In this document: positions 1 through 6,244 of the stretch, one piece after another
How the letters are laid out: each line of letters opens with the position of its first letter
How positions within the stretch are numbered: position 1 is the first letter of the stretch
From: Bacteroidota bacterium
GTDB lineage: Bacteria; Bacteroidota; Bacteroidia; Chitinophagales; Chitinophagaceae
Assembly (NCBI GenBank): GCA_023391315.1
Contig: JAEWBD010000215.1
Location: 1 to 6,296, forward strand
Reading direction: 5' to 3'
DNA: 6,296 nt
The notes under the pieces: generated by a model
Told to the model about the DNA's origin: nothing
The model's input: the letters and a program-made list of their open reading frames with translations, nothing else
The model's database searches: none
Translations under genes and position numbers: made by a program

Positions 1-69
1 CCCTCCCAGGGCAGGAATGCAGCAAGAGTAGGCGGTTGTAGCGGTGCGATGTAATAAGCCTGCCTTTTT
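1..69 (+). ncRNA. ffs: Signal recognition particle RNA, small bacterial type, 3' part (5' end outside window)
   Basis: SRP RNA binds Ffh and targets nascent membrane and exported proteins to the translocon. The apical part of helix 8 is visible. A three-pair stem GCA/TGC (11-13 with 18-20) closes a GGAA tetraloop (14-17). Below it is the family's symmetric internal loop, CAGG (7-10) opposite AGCA (21-24), which is the Ffh-binding site. The E. coli 4.5S RNA has the same order: CAGG, a three-pair stem, GGAA, then AGCA. The RNA seems to end with AAGCCTGCC (56-64), which would pair with a 5' strand lying before the window. The T-runs at 65-69 and 71-74 then make an intrinsic terminator. About 30-40 bases of the 5' half are missing, so the full fold cannot be checked. 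The call rests on the helix 8 signature. Confidence 0.85.
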
Positions 70-74
70 ATTTT
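56..74 (+). terminator. Probable terminator of the SRP RNA (T-run after the closing stem strand)
   Basis: AAGCCTGCC (56-64) is followed directly by TTTTT, A, TTTT (65-74). If the unseen 5' end of the RNA carries the complement GGCAGGCTT, the closing helix of the SRP RNA would act as the terminator stem. Only the 3' half is in the window, so the stem is inferred. Confidence 0.5.
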
Positions 75-98
75 ACCCCCTAATCCCCTGAAGGGGGG
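71..98. repeat. G/C palindromic intergenic element
   Basis: TTTTACCCCC (71-80) is followed by TAAT, then CCCC (85-88), a TGAA loop (89-92) and GGGGGG (93-98). The inner arms form a 4-bp hairpin, and the outer C-run can pair alternatively with the G-run. From memory, near-identical C-rich/G-rich elements are scattered through Bacteroidota intergenic regions. It shares the 9-base start TTTTACCCC with the element at 6105-6144. It lies between the SRP RNA and the transaldolase gene, 59 bases before the start codon. No T-run follows, so it is not a standard terminator. Confidence 0.55.
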
Positions 99-157
99 AT
101 ATAAATAATCAGGATTTTTTCTTCATCTTAAATACTACCGGAAAACGGCATTGCGCT

Positions 158-811
158 ATGAAATTTTTTATTGATACAGCTAATCTCGCACAAATTAAAG
201 AAGCCCACGATCTTGGCATTTTAGACGGTGTAACCACCAATCCTTCCTTAATGGCAAAAGAAGGCATTAAAGGTAATGAAGCGGTTATGAACCATTACAA
301 AACCATTTGCGAAATGGTTGATGGTGATATAAGCGCCGAAGTTATATCCACCAAATTTGAAGATATTATTGAAGAAGGTAAAAAGCTGGCGGCCATTCAC
401 AAGAATATTGTGGTTAAAGTGCCCATGATCAAGGATGGCGTGAAAGCGATTAAATGGTTTACCGATAATTGCATTGCCACCAATTGCACTTTATGTTTTT
501 CTGCCGGGCAGGCTATTTTGGCGGCAAAGGCAGGCGCAAGATATATTTCTCCCTTTATCGGCCGTATTGACGACAGTGGCTGGGATGGTATGCAACTGAT
601 TGCCCAAATAGTTCAGATTTACGACATACAGGGTTATGAAACACAGGTGCTGGCAGCCTCTATCCGTAGCCCCAACCATATTATACAGGCAGCGGAATTA
701 GGTGCACACGTAATTACTTCTCCGCTGGAATCTATCCTGGGTTTATTAAAACACCCGCTTACCGATATTGGCCTGGCTAAATTTCTGGAAGACGCAAAAA
801 AATCCCAATAA
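158..811 (+). CDS. tal: Transaldolase, short MipB/TalC (FSA-like) subfamily
   Basis: This 217-residue cytoplasmic (beta/alpha)8 enzyme should move a dihydroxyacetone unit between sugar phosphates (sedoheptulose-7-P plus glyceraldehyde-3-P to erythrose-4-P plus fructose-6-P) in the non-oxidative pentose phosphate pathway. Visible signatures are FIDTAN (4-9), VTTNPS (25-30), the Schiff-base lysine K87 in VVKVPM, SPFIGRIDD (131-139) and AASIR (166-170). The length is normal for the 210-220 residue subfamily. Databases often label this family fructose-6-phosphate aldolase. Here, however, E61 and F133 stand where E. coli FsaA has Q59 and Y131, and Glu and Phe at these sites are the transaldolase state, as in TalB and Bacillus TalC. 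The ATG gives the standard N-terminus. No clear Shine-Dalgarno sequence precedes it, as is common in Bacteroidota. The gene stands alone, convergent with the transporter gene. Confidence 0.95.
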   Translation: MKFFIDTANLAQIKEAHDLGILDGVTTNPSLMAKEGIKGNEAVMNHYKTICEMVDGDISAEVISTKFEDIIEEGKKLAAIHKNIVVKVPMIKDGVKAIKWFTDNCIATNCTLCFSAGQAILAAKAGARYISPFIGRIDDSGWDGMQLIAQIVQIYDIQGYETQVLAASIRSPNHIIQAAELGAHVITSPLESILGLLKHPLTDIGLAKFLEDAKKSQ

Positions 812-831
812 TTGTTTTAAAAACGAATAAT

Positions 832-863
832 AAAAAAATCCCGCTCACCGGCGGGATTTTTTT
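832..863. terminator. Bidirectional intrinsic terminator
   Basis: A perfect 13-bp stem (832-844 with 851-863) encloses a 6-base TCACCG loop. The GC core is TCCCGC/GCGGGA, flanked by seven A on the left and seven T on the right, so it works as a terminator read from either strand. It lies 20 bases after the transaldolase stop and 26 bases beyond the transporter stop, ending both convergent transcripts. Confidence 0.92.
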
Positions 864-889
864 ATTTCTGAATTATTTACGTCGAAGTA

Positions 890-2218
890 TTATGCAATCT
901 TCACCTTTTCCATTTTAGGCACCAGGCCAATGAACATGATGAGCCATGCAATTAAATAACCAAAACCACAAAACAGGAACATGATAAAATAACCGGTTTC
1001 GATATGCCCCAGGTTTTTATAGTGATCGAATAACAAACCCGCAAATTTTGATACCAGCATACCACCAATGCCACCCGCCATGCCGCCGATACCAATTACA
1101 GAAGCTACTGAGTTCTTTGGAAACATGTCGCTCACGGTTGTAAACAAATTGGCGCTCCATGCCTGGTGGGCAGAAGCGGCAATGCCAATAATGATAATGG
1201 CATACCACATATGATAACTGCCTGCATATTGCGCCGCTATTATCAGCAAAGGACAAAAGGCATAAATAAGCATGGAAGTTTTGCGGGCCTTTACAACTGT
1301 AAACCCTTTTTTTACAAGATACATGGGCAGCCACCCGCCAATAACGCTTGCCACACCCGCTAATGTGTAAACAAATGCAATGGGCAAACTTACCTGCATG
1401 CCGGTGAGATTATATTGCGCATCTAAAAATGCAGGCAGCCAGAATAATAAAAACCACCAGATGCCGTCGGTTAAAAACTTGCCTGCGATAAAGGCCCAGG
1501 TTTGCCTGAAGACCAATAACCTTCCCCAGGAAATTTTAGGCTGCTCTTCTACCGTGTCATCCCCATCTTTATCGCTGTGTATATAATCAAACTCTGCTTT
1601 GGACAAGCGTTTTTGCTTTTCGGGCACTTCATAAAAAATAAACCAGAATATCAGCCATAAAAAACCAAAGGCGCCAATGGCGATAAACGCTATGCGCCAG
1701 CTATAATTTATGGCCAGCCATGGCACTACTATCGGCGCCAGTATAGCGCCCACATTGGTACCCGAATTAAATATGCCGGCAGCATAAGCCCGCTCCCTGC
1801 GTGGAAACCATTCTGCTACCGCCTTGAATGCAGCGGGAAAGTTACCGGCCTCCGTTACACCCAAAAAAGCGCGGTAGCCTGCAAAGCTCCACACACCTGC
1901 TGCAAAGGCATGCAGTATGGAGGCAATGCTCCACAGCGTTAAAGTGATGGCATATCCCAGTTTACTACCTATTTTGTCAATCAATCTCCCGGCGCCAATC
2001 ATACCCAGGGCATAAGCAAACTGGAAAGCGATAACAATATTGGAATAGTCTGATTCACTCCAGTTAAATTCTTTTTCCAGTGTGGGTTTCAACAGGCTGA
2101 TCACCTGCCTGTCAAGATAATTAATAGTGGTGGCAAAGAATATAAGCGAGCAAATTGTCCAGCGATATTTACCAATTTTGTTATTAATGTTGCCTGAAGT
2201 TGTTTGGTTTAATGGCAT
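890..2218 (-). CDS. MFS transporter, ACS family (hexuronate/galactonate-type sugar acid permease)
   Basis: This 442-residue inner-membrane protein is of normal length for a 12-helix MFS permease and resembles the anion:cation symporter family (ExuT, DgoT, GudP). It should import a sugar acid anion with protons. The first helix carries INYLDRQ (32-38). MFS motif A appears as GRLIDKIGSKLG (77-88) after helix 2. Helix 4 and the following loop carry YRAFLGVTEAGNFP (115-128) and EWFPRRER (136-143), hallmarks of this family. D36, R37 and E123 have the same spacing as D46, R47 and E133, which I recall as proton and substrate residues of E. coli DgoT. A charged cytoplasmic loop (about 199-232) separates the two six-helix halves. 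The substrate cannot be fixed from sequence; hexuronate or aldonate is the best guess. The gene is 185 bases downstream of the oxidoreductase and ends at the shared terminator. Confidence 0.92.
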   Translation of the reverse strand: MPLNQTTSGNINNKIGKYRWTICSLIFFATTINYLDRQVISLLKPTLEKEFNWSESDYSNIVIAFQFAYALGMIGAGRLIDKIGSKLGYAITLTLWSIASILHAFAAGVWSFAGYRAFLGVTEAGNFPAAFKAVAEWFPRRERAYAAGIFNSGTNVGAILAPIVVPWLAINYSWRIAFIAIGAFGFLWLIFWFIFYEVPEKQKRLSKAEFDYIHSDKDGDDTVEEQPKISWGRLLVFRQTWAFIAGKFLTDGIWWFLLFWLPAFLDAQYNLTGMQVSLPIAFVYTLAGVASVIGGWLPMYLVKKGFTVVKARKTSMLIYAFCPLLIIAAQYAGSYHMWYAIIIIGIAASAHQAWSANLFTTVSDMFPKNSVASVIGIGGMAGGIGGMLVSKFAGLLFDHYKNLGHIETGYFIMFLFCGFGYLIAWLIMFIGLVPKMEKVKIA

Positions 2219-2347
2219 GCCTGTGAGTGTGTTTTAATGATGATATAATGCAGGTGTTGATTATTATTTATGATTGTTTGATTTAATTTGTTTGACCTCA
2301 CCCTGAATTCCTTTCCAAAGGCTCTTTAAGTAAACTCAATTTGCCGG

Positions 2348-2391
2348 TGTTTATCATTGTATGTTGAGTATTAATGATTGAATGATAAACA
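2348..2391. repeat. 11-bp perfect inverted repeat between oxidoreductase and transporter genes
   Basis: TGTTTATCATT (2348-2358) and AATGATAAACA (2381-2391) are perfect inverted copies with a 22-base spacer. The structure lies 12 bases beyond the oxidoreductase stop and 130 bases upstream of the transporter start. It is AT-rich and has no T-run after it on the transcribed strand, so an operator for a dimeric regulator of the transporter, or an mRNA 3'-end stabilising hairpin, fits better than an intrinsic terminator. The rest of the 185-base gap shows nothing I can name. I could not find a clear Bacteroidota promoter (TTTG with TAnnTTTG) in it. Confidence 0.45.
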
Positions 2392-2403
2392 ACAATTCAA
2401 TTA

Positions 2404-3591
2404 TTACGATAACACCAGCGGTATAATGGTTTCAGCCCCTTTGTTTTCGGCAGATACATAGCCTGCATAAATAGTGGCTATAACATCTGCAGCGAGGCTG
2501 CTATCGCTTTCAATGGCATCGCCGTAAGCCGCCGAACGGTAAAAGGCATCCATTTCATGCTGGTAGCCGGCAAACCATCCTTCGTCCGGTGATATGCATG
2601 ACCATCCCTGTTTTGTTTCTATCTTTTCCAGCACATATACATCTTCAAAATATTTTTTATCCGGTGTGTAGGATTGCATGGCATCATTTGGATTAATGTT
2701 ACATACTGTTCTGTGATTGGTGGTATTTACCTCGATTATATTATGCACGCCGCCCAGCACCAGTTCACTGGCCACCAGGTTAGCAAAAGTGCCATCTTCA
2801 AACACCACATGCAGCATGGCAAAATCTTCCACATCTGTATAAGATGCTCTTAAATAACCTTCATTATTAAAACCGGGCATACGTGTTATGGCATGCGTGC
2901 GTGCCGTTATGGTTTTAGGATGAATGGGTTTGCCATTACGCGCCCTGCCTTCCACATGTTTAAAATAAATGGCGGCGCTTAAAGGATGGCAGCCTTTACC
3001 CATCATAGAACCGCCGCCGGAGAATTTCCATATCCCATACGTTAATGAATGCGAACCAGAGTGCGATTGCTCGCCCCGCATGTATAAAATTTGTGCGCCG
3101 GTTTTCTGTATCAGTTCCCTTTCTTTTTGAACAGCCGGTGCATACACCCAGTTTTCAGCATACATTATTTTACCCGTACTTTTCTTTTCAGCATCCAGCA
3201 TGTTTTGTATGCTTTGCAAAGCATGGTCGAGGCCCTGCTGTTTTGGAAAAGTATCGCCGTTAAAGTTATCTGTACCGTCACCAAAATATCCCGTCAGCGG
3301 TTTCTCAACAATAACATGTTTGTTTTGCTGTAAGGCTGCAACAACAATGGGCTCATGCGTTACAGGCGGTGTACAAACATGTAATACATCGCTTGCTGCA
3401 ATCAACTCGTCCATACTGTTAAACGCCTCTATTTTTCTTGGCCACGTAAAAGCTTTTAAGCGTTCGGCATTGGGCGAGTAAGCGCCTGTTATTTCTATAC
3501 CTGTGCTGAATACCCTTTGCAATGCATCGTAATGAAATTTGGCTGCAAAACCGGAGCCGATGATACCTGCCTTTAATATTTTTTTGTCCAT
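2404..3591 (-). CDS. Gfo/Idh/MocA-family NAD(P)-dependent oxidoreductase, subfamily with an insertion after the EKP motif
   Basis: This 395-residue cytoplasmic enzyme probably oxidises or reduces a sugar, inositol or sugar acid with NAD(P). The Rossmann domain opens with GIIGSGFAAKFH (9-20), a GxGxxA dinucleotide motif. It continues through HVCTPPVTHE (71-80) to the family hallmark EKP (96-98), whose lysine K97 is the usual catalytic lysine. The second domain carries GGGSMMGKGCHPLSA (192-206), where H202 fits the usual catalytic histidine and K199 replaces the Asp common in myo-inositol dehydrogenases. After EKPLT there is an insertion starting GYFGDG (101-106) before the normal helix. MYAENWVYAP (143-152) and GEQSHSGSH (173-181) are also distinctive; from memory, a subfamily shared with Clostridia has the same pattern. 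No signal peptide is seen, unlike many Bacteroidota relatives. The start ATG directly precedes the Rossmann strand. The substrate is unknown. Confidence 0.9.
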   Translation of the reverse strand: MDKKILKAGIIGSGFAAKFHYDALQRVFSTGIEITGAYSPNAERLKAFTWPRKIEAFNSMDELIAASDVLHVCTPPVTHEPIVVAALQQNKHVIVEKPLTGYFGDGTDNFNGDTFPKQQGLDHALQSIQNMLDAEKKSTGKIMYAENWVYAPAVQKERELIQKTGAQILYMRGEQSHSGSHSLTYGIWKFSGGGSMMGKGCHPLSAAIYFKHVEGRARNGKPIHPKTITARTHAITRMPGFNNEGYLRASYTDVEDFAMLHVVFEDGTFANLVASELVLGGVHNIIEVNTTNHRTVCNINPNDAMQSYTPDKKYFEDVYVLEKIETKQGWSCISPDEGWFAGYQHEMDAFYRSAAYGDAIESDSSLAADVIATIYAGYVSAENKGAETIIPLVLS

Positions 3592-3605
3592 AATTTTAAG
3601 TGTTG

Positions 3606-3636
3606 AGCTGCAAGCCTCAAGCTGCTAGCTGCAAGC
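3606..3636. repeat. Heptad tandem array, consensus AGCTGCA
   Basis: The 7-base units AGCTGCA, AGCCTCA, AGCTGCT and AGCTGCA follow without gaps from 3606 to 3633, then AGC begins a fifth. The array starts 15 bases upstream of the oxidoreductase start codon. It is the first of four short-period arrays filling this intergenic gap. Confidence 0.75.
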
Positions 3637-3653
3637 ATTTCTATCCGTTTAAA

Positions 3654-3685
3654 AGTTCATGTGTTCACTTGTTCACAAGGTTCTT
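3654..3685. repeat. Octad degenerate array with GTTC core
   Basis: GTTC cores start at 3655, 3663, 3671 and 3680, spaced 8, 8 and 9 bases. The units are AGTTCATG, TGTTCACT, TGTTCACA and the weaker AGGTTCTT. The first three match well and the last only partly. Confidence 0.55.
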
Positions 3686-3698
3686 CCCATTCAACACT

Positions 3699-3740
3699 TT
3701 CCTGCTTCCCAATTCCTTATTCCAAATTCCCAATCCCTCA
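3699..3740. repeat. Heptad tandem array, consensus TTCCnnA
   Basis: Six 7-base units follow without gaps: TTCCTGC, TTCCCAA, TTCCTTA, TTCCAAA, TTCCCAA and TCCCTCA. TTCC recurs exactly every 7 bases at 3699, 3706, 3713, 3720 and 3727. The plus strand is almost free of G here, so the transcript from the minus strand would be purine-rich. Confidence 0.75.
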
Positions 3741-3742
3741 CC

Positions 3743-3784
3743 AATCAACCTATCAACCCGCTCAACTTATCAAACACTCAACCT
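3743..3784. repeat. Octad degenerate array with TCAA core
   Basis: TCAA cores start at 3745, 3753, 3762, 3770 and 3778, spaced 8, 9, 8 and 8 bases, with a best unit close to TATCAACC. The array runs up to the lipoprotein-cytochrome stop codon (3785-3787 on the minus strand). Confidence 0.6.
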
Positions 3785-6085
3785 CTACTTAATACCATCC
3801 AGCTCTTCCATGGTAAACGTTTTTTCCCTTCCGGCATATTTCTTTCTTGTGTCCGAAATATCCTTTGCCGTTATTGCACCGCCCTTATTGTTCCATGAGT
3901 TACGAATGTAGTTTAATACCTGCGCAATATCTTCATCATTAAATTCATCATTCGATCCAATGCCCGGCATATCACCGTTTATTTCCGGCGATTTATATAA
4001 ATGATCCGCCACTTTCACAGGCCCTGTTAATCCATATAACACAATTGGTATGAGTTGGTTTTTATTTCCCTGCACCCAGTTTGATTTATTGAGCGGCGGC
4101 GCCAGTGCTGTAACACCGTTGCCATCGGGGCCATGACAGGTTTGGCAAAGCGTTGTAAATATATGCGCCCCCCGCGGATATAACATTGCCAGCTTTTTCT
4201 GGTTGCTCTGGTTCCTGGCTTTTGCAATATCATCTATCACCTTCCTTAACCTTCTTGCAAGTACCGTTGTTGTATCAGGATTTGTTTTTACTACTTCTTT
4301 CAAAAAGCTTTCTTCCTTATGCTCCAGGTTGCTGATCACGGCATCTGCAACGTATTTATTAGCTGCATATTTTGATACCAGCTGCACCAGTATTTGTTTG
4401 GCAGCGGCTGCATTATACTGTTGCACATCATGCATAATATAACCAATATAAGGCGCGGCCAGTGTATCGCTCACCATCTGCTGCAGCAGCGGCAAGAACT
4501 GGTTGTAATTATTTTTATTCATTATGGAATGAAGCACGGCCAATGCCTGCATTCTTATGGGCCAGTTATTGCTTTGCAGCAAAGGCAATACGTCTGCCGG
4601 TTGTAATAAATGCAAACCTTCCAGCGCCCATAAGGCATGGGCAACGGGGATAAAATTATCCGTTGATTTTATTAATTCTCTTAATGCCGGTGCAACCTGT
4701 ATATAATTGCTGTCAATAATCATCTGCTGCGCTTCATTACGCACCCAGCCGTTTTTGTTTTTCAGTAATTCAACGAGCTGCTGCGGATCATGGTTAAACA
4801 CAATATTTTTTGCGTTCCTGTCTTTTGGAACTACCTTATAAATGCGCCCGCAGTTTAAGGGATTGGTGAGTTTTCTTTCTTTTATTTCATTTTTAAGATA
4901 AGGCGTGAGATAGGTTTTGTGCTGAATAATGCCGCGGTACATATCAATAATATACAGGGCGCCATCGGGGCCTACATATAAGTTCACCGGCCTGAAGCGT
5001 TCATCTTCACTCGCTAAAAATTCTTTGTTTTGATAGGCCTGTTTTCCGTCAACGATATAGCCTTTATCCGTTAAAATATTTCTTTTGATAAGATTGGCAG
5101 AAGGCTCTGCTACAAACGCATTATTATGATAGGCTTCACTGAATAAACCGCCGTTATAAATTACGGGCCCGCAGGCGGCTGTAAAATTGGTGAGGCGCAA
5201 ACTATCATCCAGAACACCTTCCATATAACCGCGGTTTACACCGGGTGTTGGGCGCACGGGATACGTTCTGTTATCTTTAATAATTGGTTCAACATAACCC
5301 GTTACCTTTCTTTGGTTGGTATTGCCGGAGCCAAGGCCAGGCATAAAATAATCGCCCAATAAATTTTCTGAGTTGGTGTTATAAAACAACCTTCCTTCAT
5401 CATCCTGTGCAATGCCCCACTGGCCGCGGAAATGTGTTTTTTCTTTCAGCCATTTGTTGCCCTGTTTCCGGTAGCGCACATCGCTTTTTGCGTTGTATAT
5501 CCAGTTGTCCATGGCCCGCAGTAAACCATTGGGCTGGTGCTCTACGTTGCCGCCGTCAGCATAGTTGCTGTCGACCAATGTTTTGTTTACGGGTTTATCA
5601 TCTTTAATATCATAATACCAAAGCTTTGGCGGTTCGGCTACGAGAATGCCGCCGTCGATCAAACATAAGGCACGCGGCAATACCAGCGAGTCTAAAAACA
5701 CTTTACTGCTATCCATAACACCATCGCCGTTTATATCACTTAATATCATCACCTTGCCTGTTGGCATATCTTCACCCGTGCCCGATGTATCCGGCATATA
5801 ATCCATCATGGTTACAACCCATAAACGGCCTTTGTTATCAAAATTCATGGCCACCGGTGCCGAAATTAGCGGTTCTGCTGCCACCAGTTTCACTTCAAAG
5901 CCATCTTCCAGGTGCATCTTTTTAATAGCTTCAGCAGGCTCCAGCACCGGCGCATCTTCTATGCTTTTGCGTATGGCCAGCGAATCAGGCCTGCCGCCAT
6001 TTCCATTATGGCTGTTACAACTTAATAAACTCAAAAATGCAGTGCAGGTGATCAGGATTTTTACAGTGGTTACAAATAATTTCAT
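3785..6085 (-). CDS. Lipoprotein with dehydrogenase-like beta-propeller, helical repeats and C-terminal cytochrome c domain (PVC-type heme-binding protein)
   Basis: A 766-residue exported protein. Residues 1-23 form a lipoprotein signal with lipobox LLSC and lipidated C23. Residues about 50-420 resemble the putative membrane-bound dehydrogenase domain known from Planctomycetes and Verrucomicrobia, related to sorbosone/glucose dehydrogenase propellers. Examples are EDGFEVKLVAAEP (60-72), GRLWVVTMMDYMP (86-98), NGLLRAMDNWIY (186-197) and VGPDGALYIIDMYRG (371-385). A calcium-type loop, DINGDGVMD (117-125), sits in it. Residues about 430-630 are helical and HEAT-like. A cytochrome c domain follows, with heme motif CQTCH (647-651) and M706 in GDMPGIGS as the only methionine available as distal ligand. 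The likely role is oxidation of a sugar or similar compound outside the cytoplasm with electrons passed through the heme. The substrate and any PQQ use are unknown. The ATG is chosen because it starts the signal peptide. It is probably first in the reverse block. Confidence 0.9.
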   Translation of the reverse strand: MKLFVTTVKILITCTAFLSLLSCNSHNGNGGRPDSLAIRKSIEDAPVLEPAEAIKKMHLEDGFEVKLVAAEPLISAPVAMNFDNKGRLWVVTMMDYMPDTSGTGEDMPTGKVMILSDINGDGVMDSSKVFLDSLVLPRALCLIDGGILVAEPPKLWYYDIKDDKPVNKTLVDSNYADGGNVEHQPNGLLRAMDNWIYNAKSDVRYRKQGNKWLKEKTHFRGQWGIAQDDEGRLFYNTNSENLLGDYFMPGLGSGNTNQRKVTGYVEPIIKDNRTYPVRPTPGVNRGYMEGVLDDSLRLTNFTAACGPVIYNGGLFSEAYHNNAFVAEPSANLIKRNILTDKGYIVDGKQAYQNKEFLASEDERFRPVNLYVGPDGALYIIDMYRGIIQHKTYLTPYLKNEIKERKLTNPLNCGRIYKVVPKDRNAKNIVFNHDPQQLVELLKNKNGWVRNEAQQMIIDSNYIQVAPALRELIKSTDNFIPVAHALWALEGLHLLQPADVLPLLQSNNWPIRMQALAVLHSIMNKNNYNQFLPLLQQMVSDTLAAPYIGYIMHDVQQYNAAAAKQILVQLVSKYAANKYVADAVISNLEHKEESFLKEVVKTNPDTTTVLARRLRKVIDDIAKARNQSNQKKLAMLYPRGAHIFTTLCQTCHGPDGNGVTALAPPLNKSNWVQGNKNQLIPIVLYGLTGPVKVADHLYKSPEINGDMPGIGSNDEFNDEDIAQVLNYIRNSWNNKGGAITAKDISDTRKKYAGREKTFTMEELDGIK

Positions 6086-6104
6086 GAAATGGTTATTAAT
6101 AGAA

Positions 6105-6144
6105 TTTTACCCCGCCCTCGTTCCCTCTCTACAAGTGGAGAGGG
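6105..6144. repeat. Palindromic intergenic element with 7-bp stem
   Basis: TTTTACCCC (6105-6113) is followed by GCCCTCGTT, then CCCTCTC (6123-6129), an 8-base loop and GAGAGGG (6138-6144). It lies 20-60 bases upstream of the lipoprotein-cytochrome start, so it would fall in the 5' leader or promoter zone. The shared start with the element at 71-98 and the C-run then G-run design suggest one dispersed family. From memory, elements with CCCTCTC/GAGAGGG arms are frequent in Chitinophagaceae-like genomes. Confidence 0.55.
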
Positions 6145-6244
6145 ATGCCCTTTTCAAACATCGTTATGTAATATATACTTTGACAGCCTACAATTTATTA
6201 GCCTTCTTTTTACATTAAACTGGTTTGGTCTTGAAGACTGAACG

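Noticed and set aside
1..54. Possible C-terminal tail of a protein entering from the left, ending at 54
   Set aside because: The 17 codons show no protein character, and the same bases fold into the conserved SRP RNA tip, which explains them better.
1017..1334. Reverse 105-codon open frame inside the transporter gene
   Set aside because: It is a shifted frame of the MFS transporter, whose own frame holds intact helices and family motifs throughout.
2348..2403. Intrinsic terminator after the oxidoreductase gene
   Set aside because: The inverted repeat there is AT-rich with a 22-base loop, and no T-run follows on the transcribed strand.
3606..3784. CRISPR array
   Set aside because: The repeats are 7-9 bases and contiguous, without unique spacers of 25-40 bases and without any cas gene nearby.
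3600..3911. Forward 103-codon open frame over the repeat-rich gap
   Set aside because: It is open because the tandem arrays are pyrimidine-rich and low in stops on this strand. The product is low-complexity and it overlaps the end of a real reverse gene.
6180..6185. TTGACA resembling a sigma-70 -35 box on the plus strand
   Set aside because: There is no -10-like sequence at 16-18 bases spacing, no forward gene follows, and Bacteroidota promoters use a different consensus.
5808..6218. Forward 136-codon open frame opposite the start of the lipoprotein-cytochrome gene
   Set aside because: It lies mostly antisense to the signal peptide and first propeller strands of a well-supported gene, then runs through the palindromic element. 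The translation shows no recognisable domain.
6228..6238. Small palindrome GTCTT-G-AAGAC next to the 13-bp palindrome
   Set aside because: A 5-bp stem with a 1-base centre is expected by chance in this length, and no functional cue goes with it.
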